Below, in pieces: positions 9,752 through 17,279 of a DNA stretch of 64,000 nt. The stretch is from Candidatus Mediterraneibacter vanvlietii (GTDB lineage Bacteria; Bacillota; Clostridia; Lachnospirales; Lachnospiraceae). The stretch lies in assembly GCA_019113645.1 (NCBI GenBank), contig DXGZ01000072.1:1-64000 (forward strand). The letters are read 5' to 3'. Positions within the stretch are counted from its first letter, which is position 1, and each line of letters begins with the position of its first letter. The notes beneath the pieces are model-generated. The model was not told the origin of the DNA. It searched no databases and saw nothing but the letters and a program-made list of their open reading frames with translations. Both the position numbers and the translations under genes were made by a program.

Positions 9752-10060
9752 TTATTTCACCAGCTCCTGCAGTTTGCTCTTCGGCACCGCTCCAACCTGT
9801 TTTCCTGCAATCTCGCCGTTCTTGAATGCGATGAATGTCGGAATGCTCATTACTCCGTAGCGCTGTGCTACTGCCATTTCCTCATCGATATTGATCTTGC
9901 ACACTTTTACGCCGGCTTCCTCGCCTGCAAGTTCCTCCACTACCGGTCCCATCATCTTGCATGGTCCGCACCAGTCTGCATAGAAATCAACCAGCACCGG
10001 CTGATCTGCCTGCAGCACTTCCTGATCAAAATTTTCTGTCGTTAATTTTACAACTGCCAT
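9752..10060 (-). CDS. trxA: Thioredoxin
   Basis: A 102-residue cytosolic thiol-disulfide oxidoreductase with the canonical active site WCGPC (C31, C34) after VDFYAD, the cis-proline region MSIPTFIAFKNGE, and full family length. It keeps cytosolic protein thiols reduced and supplies electrons to peroxiredoxins and ribonucleotide reductase. A good SD (TAAGGAGG) precedes the ATG. No thioredoxin reductase gene is adjacent. The promoter carries an extended -10 TGATATACT and a palindrome at 10151-10163 that may be an operator. Confidence 0.97.
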   Translation of the reverse strand: MAVVKLTTENFDQEVLQADQPVLVDFYADWCGPCKMMGPVVEELAGEEAGVKVCKINIDEEMAVAQRYGVMSIPTFIAFKNGEIAGKQVGAVPKSKLQELVK

Positions 10061-10123
10061 AATTTATTTCCTCCTTAAATTCAATTCTGTCTGTTCGTGT
10101 TCCTCTCTGTGAGGATTAATTAC

Positions 10124-10163
10124 AGTATATCACGTTATTTTCTTTTTTCCGTGATAAAATCAC
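10124..10163 (-). promoter_or_regulatory. trxA promoter with possible Crp/Fnr-like operator
   Basis: On the minus strand there is TATACT (10124-10129) with an upstream TGA (extended -10) and no good -35. A perfect palindrome GTGATAAAATCAC occupies 10151-10163, centred about 40 bp upstream of the predicted transcription start, which is the usual position for a Crp/Fnr activator (class II). The neighbouring gene encodes such a regulator. The link is inference. Confidence 0.35.
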
Positions 10164-10169
10164 AAAGTT

Positions 10170-10826
10170 TCAGATTTTTCCCAGTCTTTCCGGATCTACG
10201 ATAATTACTTTTCCCCTGCCCAGCTTTACAAGACCGTCTGACTGGAACTGTTTCAGTATTCTCGTTACGACTTCCCGCGCTGTTCCCGCATCTTTGGCAA
10301 TCGTCTCATGGGTAAGGCTGAGCTCATCTCCGCCTTCCAGTGCCCTGTGTTCCAGGAGTGCTCCCGCGATCCGCGATGCCACATTGGAAAACAGGAACTG
10401 ATTCAACAGCCACATAATATCTGAAAATTTTTCAGATATCATCTCCATTGTGTAGTCTTTCACAACCGCGCTCTCATCATACAGTCTGCGATACACTTTC
10501 TTCGGGATCGTATAGATCGTACAGTCTGTTTCCATTTCCATATCGAGCTCAATGTCCATACCATTTAGCATGCACGCCGCGCTCAGAATACTGACGTCTC
10601 CGCCAATCAGCCGGAACAAAGTGATGTCTCCGCCGCCCGGCGATGTGATGAACACACGCACGCGCCCCGAACCGATAATCTGTACTCCGGCGCATTCTCC
10701 GCCGCCGAAATGAAGCTGTGTTTTCTTCTCACAGTGGCTCTTCACCGTATTCCGGCAGAGCTCTGTTTTCTGCTGTTCTGTCAGACTCTCCCAAAAAGGA
10801 AACGCATTTCTCAATAATTCTTCCAT
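10170..10826 (-). CDS. Crp/Fnr family transcriptional regulator
   Basis: A 218-residue regulator with an N-terminal cyclic-nucleotide-binding-type beta barrel (about residues 15-140, with GSGRVRVFITSPGGGDITLF and LIGGDVSIL) and a C-terminal winged helix (about 165-215, with AKDAGTAREVVTRILKQF as the HTH and LGRGKVIIVD as the wing). The two cysteines near the N-terminal half are not arranged as an Fnr iron-sulfur cluster, so it is probably not a classical oxygen sensor. The effector is unknown. It is transcribed from its own promoter (TTTACT, 17 bp, TATAAT) toward trxA, with 109 bp between the genes. Confidence 0.88.
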   Translation of the reverse strand: MEELLRNAFPFWESLTEQQKTELCRNTVKSHCEKKTQLHFGGGECAGVQIIGSGRVRVFITSPGGGDITLFRLIGGDVSILSAACMLNGMDIELDMEMETDCTIYTIPKKVYRRLYDESAVVKDYTMEMISEKFSDIMWLLNQFLFSNVASRIAGALLEHRALEGGDELSLTHETIAKDAGTAREVVTRILKQFQSDGLVKLGRGKVIIVDPERLGKI

Positions 10827-10850
10827 AATTCTGCACCCGCCTTCCTCTGC

Positions 10851-10879
10851 ATTATATCTGACATTGCTTTTGAAGTAAA
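10851..10879 (-). promoter_or_regulatory. Promoter of the Crp/Fnr-type regulator
   Basis: On the minus strand TTTACT (10874-10879), a 17-bp spacer, and TATAAT (10851-10856), 25 nt before the ATG. Confidence 0.55.
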
Positions 10880-10962
10880 GTCAGTGAGTTCTGATAATAG
10901 ATTCTTTCATAATTATTCACCCATAAGTCTGTATTACTTCTTTTAAAAATGCACAGCAATTC

Positions 10963-10990
10963 TTTACATTTTTTAGTAATTTCATAATGT
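10963..10990 (+). promoter_or_regulatory. Possible promoter of the alarmone synthetase gene
   Basis: TTTACA (10963-10968), 16-bp spacer, TAATGT (10985-10990). Weak -10; the surrounding 230 bp is AT-rich and otherwise empty. Confidence 0.3.
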
Positions 10991-11057
10991 TTCGGACACG
11001 TATTTTTCACATTTGCGTAATAAACTATTCAACGAATTGAAGGGAGTATGATAGGAA

Positions 11058-11660
11058 ATGACAAACGAACAGTACTACACTCTGATCCAGCCTTATAACG
11101 ATGCCATGGATCTGATTCTGACACGGCTTAATATATTGAATCATCAGGTCTATGACAACGATGAGACTCAGCCAATCCACAGTATTACAAACCGCATAAA
11201 AGAAAAAGAAAGCATTGAGCGGAAACTGGAATCCAGAGAATATCAGCCGAGTGTACATAATGCCAAAACCCAGCTTCATGATATTGCAGGGATTCGCGTC
11301 ATCTGCTATTTTGAACACGATATACGGGAACTTGCCAGATGCCTGAAAAAGCAGTCCGACCTGATCATTATCACAGAAAAAGACTACATCTCCTCTCCAA
11401 AACCAAACGGTTACCGGAGCTATCATCTGATCATCGGCGTACCTACCTATTACATGGATGGAATGGAATACTATCCTGTCGAAATCCAGTTCCGTACAAT
11501 CTCCATGGACTTCTGGGCCGCGATGGAACACCGCATCTGCTACAAAAGCCAGCCGTTCAATGAGATTGAAATGAAAAATGCCTTCCGGCAGTATTCAGAT
11601 ATATTAGAAAAGATGGAGAAATCATTCGAAGTGTACAGTGAAAATGCAGCGGAAATCTGA
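11058..11660 (+). CDS. Small alarmone synthetase, RelA/SpoT-domain GTP pyrophosphokinase
   Basis: A 200-residue protein holding only the (p)ppGpp synthetase domain, like RelQ/YjbM-type small alarmone synthetases (about 210 residues). No hydrolase, TGS or ACT domain is present. Visible synthetase motifs: HDIAGIRVICYF, KDYISSPKPNGYRSYHL (substrate-binding Arg and Tyr) and VEIQFRTISMDFWAAMEH. It should transfer pyrophosphate from ATP to GTP or GDP in the cytosol as a stress response. The SD is AGGGAG upstream of the ATG. It is a single gene, and its 3' end runs directly into palindrome B. RelP versus RelQ class cannot be settled by eye. Confidence 0.88.
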   Translation: MTNEQYYTLIQPYNDAMDLILTRLNILNHQVYDNDETQPIHSITNRIKEKESIERKLESREYQPSVHNAKTQLHDIAGIRVICYFEHDIRELARCLKKQSDLIIITEKDYISSPKPNGYRSYHLIIGVPTYYMDGMEYYPVEIQFRTISMDFWAAMEHRICYKSQPFNEIEMKNAFRQYSDILEKMEKSFEVYSENAAEI

Positions 11661-11787
11661 GTTTGTCGAACAGAAACCTCAGACAGAACAAGTCCGAAAT
11701 CCGCAGGAGATAATTATTGAAAACGTATTCTGCGGGAAGGGGATACCGGATGCGGTTCCGCTCCAGGATCTAAGAAAAACTAAATGA
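11644..11787 (+). other. Short open frame running from the synthetase 3' end into palindrome B
   Basis: A 47-codon frame begins with ATG inside the synthetase gene (other frame) and ends within the left arm of palindrome B. Its last part reads VFCGKGIPDAVPLQDLRKTK. The frame entering copy A on the minus strand shares VFCG, PLQ and TK. No ribosome binding site is seen. It is probably repeat arm that happens to stay open, not a gene. Confidence 0.2.
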
Positions 11788-11945
11788 GCGGGAAACCTGC
11801 TAAAGACAGGATTGAAAATGGAACAACTCGCTTTGCTCAGACAATTTCCATTTTCAATCCAACGCAGTTTTCCCGCTCATTAACTTTTTCTAAAGCTCCC
11901 TCCGAAGTCATCGCCTCCGGCATCCCCTTCCCTCCGAAAGACATC
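11727..11945. repeat. Palindromic intergenic element, copy B (complete)
   Basis: Outer stem 11783-11795 pairs perfectly with 11869-11881 (13 bp). Inner stem 11809-11823 pairs perfectly with 11846-11860 (15 bp). The 22-nt loop (11824-11845) contains CTCGCTTTGCTCAGACAAT. The flanking arms are themselves inverted copies: GGGAAGGGGATACCGGA on the left (11734-11750) recurs on the opposite strand on the right (11896-11932) as GGGAAGGGGATGCCGGA. Loop and arm motifs recur in copies A and C, while the stem sequences differ. The right outer stem is followed by AACTTTTTC, so it may also stop transcription of the synthetase gene. Confidence 0.8.
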
Positions 11946-12011
11946 CGAGAATTTTGAAACCGGGACATTAGCAAATAGCACTCTCTGACTGTCATTTGTC
12001 CCCTTCTTCCA

Positions 12012-12079
12012 CTTTATTTCCATTTTTCAGCCATGCTTCACCCTGCCGGTTACATTCCGACTGAAAAATGAAAATAAAG
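12012..12079. repeat. AT-rich 19-bp inverted repeat upstream of the NlpC/P60 gene
   Basis: 12012-12030 and 12061-12079 are inverted copies with one mismatch, separated by 30 nt. The right arm ends 31 bp before the -35 of the NlpC/P60 promoter. It could be a regulator site or a weak terminator; there is no clean T-run. Confidence 0.5.
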
Positions 12080-12110
12080 TATGAAATATTACAAAAATGT
12101 TAAAAATGTA

Positions 12111-12139
12111 TTGAAAAAAATTGATTAACAGATTATAAT
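12111..12139 (+). promoter_or_regulatory. Promoter of the NlpC/P60 gene
   Basis: TTGAAA (12111-12116), a 17-bp spacer, TATAAT (12134-12139). The transcript would have a leader of about 134 nt; I do not recognise a riboswitch in it. Confidence 0.65.
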
Positions 12140-12279
12140 TTATAACATGTTGATTGAATTGTAGTATGCTTAGCCCTGCAAAGGTGTTTTTTTCGGAAAT
12201 GCGGTTGAAAAACAGGCATTTCTGTTGTATTATGCATATATGTGGGGACATAGATAAAAAAATAGGGAAAGGTGAAGAG

Positions 12280-13392
12280 ATGAAATTAAAAAGAGTACAT
12301 AGTGCGGTGATTGCAACACTTCTTACCTGTTCGATGGTGGTTACGCCGGTATTTGCGGATCCGGCAGAGGAACAGGCGGATCTGGAGAATCAGAAGGCAA
12401 ATGCTCAGAGCGAATTGAACAGCCTTCAGAATCAGTTGAATGATTTGATTACAAAGACGAATGATCTGGAACTTCAGCTGATTCAGACTGGTGAGGAGAT
12501 TAACCAGGCGGAAGCTGATCTGGAAGCTGCCCAGGAAAAGAAAGAGCAGCAGTACGAAGCTATGAAACTGCGTATTAAATATATGTACGAGTCTGGTACC
12601 GGAACAGCGACGATGGAGAAAGTGATGTCGTCCGGAGATATTTCCAGCATCCTGACGCAGGCGGAGTATTCACAGCAGGTACATGAGTACGACAGAAATC
12701 AGCTTCAGGAATATGCGAACACTGTAAAGGAAATCGAAGATCTTCAGAGTACGCTGGAGACAGAGATGGCGAACCTTCAGGATCTGGAAGCTGATTACAA
12801 GAGTCAGCAGGAAGAACTGAATACAACGATTTCTTCCAAACAGGATGAGATTTCCAATCTGGATACAATGATTCAGGAAGCGGCGAGAAAAGCTCAGGAA
12901 GAGGCTGAGAGAAAAGCAGCTGAGGAGGAGCGGCAGAGACAGCAGGAAGCCGCTGCCCGGGAAGAGTCACAGCAGTCGCAGGACAACACAACGACAACGA
13001 CTCCGCCGGCAGGAGATACCGGATCAAATACATCGGATGATACAACATCAGGCGGAGATTCCGGATATGATGCTGTGACAGGAAATGCCATTGTGGACCG
13101 TGCTTACGGCAAGATCGGATGCTGGTATGAGTGGGGAGCATGCGGACCGAATACGTTCGATTGTTCAGGACTTGTAAGCTACTGTCTGACGGGAAGCTAC
13201 ACGCGTCTGGGAACAACACTGACATTCATGGGCTGGACAAGGGTAAGTGATCCTCAGCCGGGAGATATCTGTACAAGTGCTACTCACTGTGGTATTTACA
13301 TAGGAAACGGTCAGATGATCCATGCGCCGCAGACTGGCGAGCAGGTTAAGATCGGACCGGTACAGTCAGGTATGATTTACGTACGTTATTAA
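12280..13392 (+). CDS. Secreted coiled-coil NlpC/P60 peptidoglycan hydrolase
   Basis: A 370-residue exported cell wall endopeptidase. It has a signal peptide (MKLKRVHSAV..., cleavage after VFA near residue 27), a long coiled coil (about 30-230) like PcsB/CwlO N-terminal domains, and a Ser/Thr/Gly-rich linker. The C-terminal NlpC/P60 domain (about 258-370) has Cys295 in FDCSGLVSYC, His336 in THCGIYIG and His348 in MIHAP as the catalytic set. It should cleave D-Glu-to-diamino acid bonds in stem peptides. The coiled coil suggests control by an FtsEX-type partner, as for CwlO; no ftsEX is nearby. The start at 12280 is fixed by the SD GGTGAAG and signal peptide; the open frame reaches 126 nt further upstream. 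Monocistronic with a strong terminator. Confidence 0.93.
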   Translation: MKLKRVHSAVIATLLTCSMVVTPVFADPAEEQADLENQKANAQSELNSLQNQLNDLITKTNDLELQLIQTGEEINQAEADLEAAQEKKEQQYEAMKLRIKYMYESGTGTATMEKVMSSGDISSILTQAEYSQQVHEYDRNQLQEYANTVKEIEDLQSTLETEMANLQDLEADYKSQQEELNTTISSKQDEISNLDTMIQEAARKAQEEAERKAAEEERQRQQEAAAREESQQSQDNTTTTTPPAGDTGSNTSDDTTSGGDSGYDAVTGNAIVDRAYGKIGCWYEWGACGPNTFDCSGLVSYCLTGSYTRLGTTLTFMGWTRVSDPQPGDICTSATHCGIYIGNGQMIHAPQTGEQVKIGPVQSGMIYVRY

Positions 13393-13411
13393 TGTGAGAC
13401 AGGGATTTTAG

Positions 13412-13446
13412 AGTCCTGCGGTATGAACACCGCAGGACTTTTTTAT
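13412..13446 (+). terminator. Intrinsic terminator after the NlpC/P60 gene
   Basis: AGTCCTGCGGT (13412-13422) pairs with ACCGCAGGACT (13429-13439), followed by a run of T. Confidence 0.88.
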
Positions 13447-13617
13447 TTACGGAAACTGCGTTCCTGTAAACAAGCGATTCGCGGGGGCGTGCGGCGGAAG
13501 GGAAACTGCCGCATGGAACGCATAGGAGATGCGTGGGAGATGATATTGCGGCACGCCTTGCCAAGGAGTGCGCATCGTGATAGAATAGATATGATTTTTG
13601 CAGAGAGGATATTTGAG

Positions 13618-14145
13618 ATGGAACAGGGATTGATCCACATTTACTGCGGGGACGGAAAAGGGAAGACCTCGGCGGCCATCGGTCTGGCTGTAAGAGCAGC
13701 AGGCTGCGGAAGAAGGGTTTTGTTCGCCCGTTTTTTGAAAAATGAAAACTCCGGCGAACTGAAGATCCTTGACAGTATCCCTGAGATCGAAGTTCTCCAT
13801 CTGGAGAAATCATATGGTTTTTTCAAGACTCTTTCCGGGGAGGAGAGGGAAGAAGCGCAGAGGATGTATGCCCGGCTGTGGGCGGAGATCCTGGAGAGAA
13901 CGCAGAGGGAAGAATTCGGGCTGCTTGTGATTGATGAATTTATGGCGGCATATAACTATGGACTCATACCTCACGAAGAAGCGCTTCGGTTTCTGAGAGA
14001 AAAACCGGAGGGGCTGGAGATTGCTCTGACAGGGCGGGATCCGGGACCTGAACTTGTGGAACTGGCTGATTATGTATCGGAGATCCACAAGGTAAAACAC
14101 CCTTTTGACCGGGGAATCCGGGCAAGGAGGGGGATTGAATTTTAA
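13618..14145 (+). CDS. cobO: Cob(I)yrinic acid a,c-diamide adenosyltransferase (CobA/CobO/BtuR type)
   Basis: A 175-residue cytosolic enzyme that transfers the 5'-deoxyadenosyl group of ATP to reduced corrinoids, giving the cobalt-carbon bond of coenzyme B12. The P-loop GDGKGKTS lies at 11-18. The family pattern LLVIDEFMAAYNYG and a C-terminal IHKVKHPFDRGIRARRGIEF match the CobA/CobO (BtuR) fold, and length fits. The ATG at 13618 follows GAGAGGAT; the open frame extends upstream to 13423, but that part has no family similarity and overlaps the preceding terminator. It lies directly before the cobalamin riboswitch, hence upstream of the main operon and outside its direct control. Confidence 0.93.
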   Translation: MEQGLIHIYCGDGKGKTSAAIGLAVRAAGCGRRVLFARFLKNENSGELKILDSIPEIEVLHLEKSYGFFKTLSGEEREEAQRMYARLWAEILERTQREEFGLLVIDEFMAAYNYGLIPHEEALRFLREKPEGLEIALTGRDPGPELVELADYVSEIHKVKHPFDRGIRARRGIEF

Positions 14146-14224
14146 GTGCAGTGTGATTTTGCAGATGAGCAGAACATGCTGCCGGCCAGATCCGGCATAC
14201 ATTTAAAAGAAAAGGCAAATCCGT

Positions 14225-14455
14225 TTTCAGGAAAAAGGAACGGAAGAACCTGAGGAAGCAGGTGAGAATCCTGCACAATACCCGTTGCTGTATTGGAGGA
14301 GCGGTGTTTCACCCGATACCGGACACCGGACGGATCATCCTCTGCTGTGAGGATAACCTCCGGGGAGATGTCGCGGAAACAGGAAGCCACTGCGGGACAC
14401 TGTCACGTGGGAAGGCGAAACATCCGTGTTGATACCTGAGTCAGAATATTCACTT
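14225..14455 (+). promoter_or_regulatory. Cobalamin riboswitch
   Basis: The conserved core can be read: AGCAGGTGAGAATCCTGCAC (14257-14276) matches the GGTGAGAATCC box, GAAGCCACTGCGGGACACTG (14383-14402) matches the GCCACTG box, and AGTCAGAATATTCAC near 14439-14453 matches the closing AGTCAGAA segment. It senses adenosylcobalamin and should lower expression of the downstream cobalt uptake and corrin genes when B12 is plentiful. No T-run terminator follows, so control is more likely through the ribosome binding site of cbiM (AAAGGAGAGG). Confidence 0.9.
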
Positions 14456-14502
14456 TTAAATGGATCTGGGGATTACGGGAATATGATCAAAGGAGAGGAA
14501 AA

Positions 14503-15261
14503 ATGCCAAAAAAAGAAAAAATCTTACTGAGGGCATCCATCGCTTTTGCAGCGCTGTTTGCCATCGCACCTGTATCCAATGCGATGCACATCATGGAGGG
14601 CTACCTGCCAGCAGGCTACTGCGTGGCGTGGGGAGTCATCTGCCTGCCGTTTCTGATTGCAGGATTTATTTCACTGAGAAACAAAGTAAATGAAAACAGA
14701 AGAAACCTGACGCTGATCGCCATGTCCGGAGCGTTTATTTTTGTAATTTCTTCCCTGAAAATACCATCGGTTACGGGAAGCTGTTCTCACATGACGGGGA
14801 CCGGCCTGGGAGCGATCCTTTTCGGACCTTCCGCTGTCAGTATCCTTGGAATTATCGTGCTGATATTCCAGGCAGTGCTTCTCGCGCATGGAGGGCTGAC
14901 AACACTTGGCGCCAATACATTTTCCATGGCGGTTGCAGGACCGCTGGTTGCGTTTGGAGTCTACAGACTGTGCGGAAAACTGAAGATGAATCGAAGGTTC
15001 GGGATCTTCCTGGCAGCATTTCTGGGTGATCTTTTTACATATTGTGTTACAAGTATTCAGCTGGCGCTTGCCTATCCGTCTGAGAGCGGCGGAGTCCTTG
15101 CATCCACAGTGAAATTCCTGGGCGTCTTTGCGCCGACTCAGCTGCCGCTGGCAGTGATCGAAGGAATTCTGACAGTTGTGATCGTAATCGGGCTTGAGAC
15201 CTATGCGGTTCCGGAACTAAGAAGCCTTGGATTTCCTGGCGGGAAAAAGGAGGTAAAGTGA
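14503..15261 (+). CDS. cbiM: Cobalt ECF transporter, substrate-capture subunit CbiM
   Basis: A 252-residue membrane protein of the CbiMNQO energy-coupling-factor transporter for Co2+. The N-terminal sequence is signal-like and processed before MHIMEGYLP (M28, H29); in the family the freed N-terminal Met and the next His bind the metal. Several membrane helices follow, with the conserved stretch SCSHMTGTGLGAILFGP and GGLTTLGANTFSMAVAGP. First gene after the cobalamin riboswitch, with a strong SD. The neighbours cbiN, cbiQ and cbiO complete the transporter, which supports cobalt rather than nickel as substrate. Confidence 0.96.
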   Translation: MPKKEKILLRASIAFAALFAIAPVSNAMHIMEGYLPAGYCVAWGVICLPFLIAGFISLRNKVNENRRNLTLIAMSGAFIFVISSLKIPSVTGSCSHMTGTGLGAILFGPSAVSILGIIVLIFQAVLLAHGGLTTLGANTFSMAVAGPLVAFGVYRLCGKLKMNRRFGIFLAAFLGDLFTYCVTSIQLALAYPSESGGVLASTVKFLGVFAPTQLPLAVIEGILTVVIVIGLETYAVPELRSLGFPGGKKEVK

Positions 15262-15262
15262 G

Positions 15263-15619
15263 ATGACGAAGAATACAAAGACAGTAATCATACTCCTTGT
15301 TCTTGCCGTGTTCATAGCAGTCATTCCGCTTGTCGCCCTGAGAGGCGCGGCATTCGGCGGCTCGGATGATGCGGGAAGTGTCATGGTAGAAGAAATCAGC
15401 GGAGAATATGAACCGTGGTTCACTCCTGTGCTGGAGAACGCTCTCGGCGGTGAACTGCCGGGAGAGATTGAAAGCCTGATTTTCTGTGTACAGACCGGGA
15501 TCGGCGTGGGCGTGATCGCCTTTTTTATGGGACGGTTCGTGGAGAGAAAGAAATGGATGAAACAGCTGGGAAAGGATTCTGATATGGACGGAGAGTCAGC
15601 AGATGATCGTAATAGATAA
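15263..15619 (+). CDS. cbiN: Cobalt ECF transporter accessory subunit CbiN
   Basis: A 118-residue protein with two membrane helices (about residues 6-26 and 75-97) and an extracytoplasmic loop containing the family segment SGEYEPWFTPV and GELPGEIESLIFCVQTGIGV. CbiN couples with CbiM for cobalt loading. It follows cbiM by 1 nt and overlaps cbiQ by 17 nt. The C-terminal tail (about 20 residues after ERKKWMKQLG) is longer than in short homologues and probably cytoplasmic. Confidence 0.93.
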   Translation: MTKNTKTVIILLVLAVFIAVIPLVALRGAAFGGSDDAGSVMVEEISGEYEPWFTPVLENALGGELPGEIESLIFCVQTGIGVGVIAFFMGRFVERKKWMKQLGKDSDMDGESADDRNR

Positions 15620-16367
15620 ACTGTGTTATCAGTCGGGGCTCAGATACGTTAATGCAACGGAAAAGTTTGTGTATGCCATGTTTTCCCTGCTTCTGTGTGT
15701 ACTGAGCCGATCTGTGTGGGCGCCGCTTCTGGTGTTCACTGCAAATGGAATTCTGACGGTGAAAAAGGGGGGGATCCCCCTTTTCCGTTATATAAAGCTG
15801 CTGCTGATTCCGGCGGGGTTTCTGCTTGTCGGCACAGCGGCGATTCTTGTAAATATATCGAAAACACCGCTGGATGCATTCGCGTTTCCGGTGGGAACGT
15901 GGTACATCACAGGCAGCCGCGCTTCGGTGCTGTGGGGAGGATTGCTTTGCGTCAGGGCATTGGCAGCGGTGACCTGTCTTTATTTCCTGTCGCTGAACAC
16001 AACGATGACGGATATTCTGGGGGTGCTTGCGAAACTGCATCTGCCGCCGCTTGTCATCGAGCTGATGATGTTGGTCTACCGTTTCATATTCGTGCTGCTT
16101 GAAACAGCTTCGGCGATTATGGTTTCCCAGGAGTCGCGTCTCGGGAACAGGACGTTTGGGTCAGGAATCCGGGCGTTCGGCGGCATGACGGCATCTCTTT
16201 TCATTCTGGCGCTCAGGAAGTCGGGGGCGCTCTATGACGCGATGGAATCCAGATGCTATGACGGGAGAATCCGCGTGCTTCCGCAGGAGAATCCGGCGAA
16301 GACAGAAGAGATGATAATGATAGGAGCTTTTGAAATTGTGCTTGCAGCGCTGGCGTTTCTGGTGTAG
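15603..16367 (+). CDS. cbiQ: Cobalt ECF transporter transmembrane subunit CbiQ
   Basis: A 254-residue integral membrane T-component. It has five to six hydrophobic segments and the cytoplasmic coupling region ESRLGNRTFGSGIRAFGG plus a second A-R-G like motif AMESRCYDG that contact the ATPase. It transmits ATP hydrolysis from CbiO to CbiM. It starts inside the cbiN 3' end (overlap 17 nt), so it is translationally coupled. Length and helix pattern are normal. Confidence 0.95.
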   Translation: MIVIDKLCYQSGLRYVNATEKFVYAMFSLLLCVLSRSVWAPLLVFTANGILTVKKGGIPLFRYIKLLLIPAGFLLVGTAAILVNISKTPLDAFAFPVGTWYITGSRASVLWGGLLCVRALAAVTCLYFLSLNTTMTDILGVLAKLHLPPLVIELMMLVYRFIFVLLETASAIMVSQESRLGNRTFGSGIRAFGGMTASLFILALRKSGALYDAMESRCYDGRIRVLPQENPAKTEEMIMIGAFEIVLAALAFLV

Positions 16368-16391
16368 ACCGGTCTGGATGCCAGCCTGATA

Positions 16392-17246
16392 ATGGAGTAT
16401 AATGAGATGGAATGTAAGGAAAAATGGGCGGTAGAGGCGCGGAATGTGACGTATACTTATGAGGGCAGCGGCAGGAGAGCGCTGGATGATGTGAGTCTGA
16501 AGATTGCAAAAGGGAAAAAAACAGCGATTATGGGAGAGAACGGTTCGGGTAAATCCACGTTTTTTCTCTGCCTTAACGGAATCAGACGGCCGGATGCGGG
16601 TGAGATTCTGATCGACGGGAAACCAATCGAATATTCAAGAAAAGGTCTGCTTGATGTCCGCAGGAAGGTCGGGATCGTGTTTCAGGAACCGGATGATCAG
16701 CTCTTCTCAGCCAGTGTATACCAGGAGATTTCATTTGGCATCATGAACCTGGGCGTGGATACGGATACTGCCCGCCAAGAGGTGGAACGGGTGATCCGGG
16801 AACTGGGGATCGAGCCCTTTCAGGACCGTCCGGCACACGCTCTGAGCGGGGGACAGAAGAAACAGGTCGCGATTGCCGATATTCTGGTCATGCATCCGCA
16901 GGTGATGATTCTGGATGAGCCGGCAGCAGCACTGGATGTAAGCCACACAAGGATTGTTCATGAGATCATAGAAAAACTGACCGAACAGGGCATCACGATT
17001 CTGATGTCCACCCATGATATAAACTATGCTTATGAATGGGCGGATGAGATCATACTGATGCATGAGGGAAAAGTGATCCGCCGGGGAAGAGCAGAGGAGG
17101 TGTGCGGAGATCAGACTGCTCTTGGGGAGGCGGGGTTAGAAGAACCGTCGGTGCTCAGAATGTACAGGAAACTTCTGGAGAGAAACCTGATCAGCAGGTG
17201 TACGGATCCGCCGAGAAGTCTGAGAGAACTGGAAACAATGCTGTAA
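16392..17246 (+). CDS. cbiO: Cobalt ECF transporter ATPase CbiO
   Basis: A 284-residue ABC ATPase that powers the CbiMNQO transporter. Motifs: Walker A GENGSGKST, Q-loop FQEPDDQLFSASVYQEI (the ECF-type Q helix), signature LSGGQKKQ, Walker B VMILDEPAAALD and switch His in MSTHDINYAYEW. Start at 16392; a second ATG at 16407 is also possible, since the first residues are not conserved. The gap to cbiQ is 24 nt. The final 40 residues are a family-typical variable tail. Confidence 0.96.
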   Translation: MEYNEMECKEKWAVEARNVTYTYEGSGRRALDDVSLKIAKGKKTAIMGENGSGKSTFFLCLNGIRRPDAGEILIDGKPIEYSRKGLLDVRRKVGIVFQEPDDQLFSASVYQEISFGIMNLGVDTDTARQEVERVIRELGIEPFQDRPAHALSGGQKKQVAIADILVMHPQVMILDEPAAALDVSHTRIVHEIIEKLTEQGITILMSTHDINYAYEWADEIILMHEGKVIRRGRAEEVCGDQTALGEAGLEEPSVLRMYRKLLERNLISRCTDPPRSLRELETML

Positions 17247-17279
17247 AACAGAAACCCAACATGAAAGGAGAAAGAAGGA

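Noticed and set aside
11025..11531. 168-codon minus-strand frame opposite the alarmone synthetase gene
   Set aside because: It is the antisense shadow of a clear coding gene; no SD and no recognisable domains.
13423..13617. N-terminal extension of the corrinoid adenosyltransferase
   Set aside because: It overlaps the NlpC/P60 terminator and has no family similarity.
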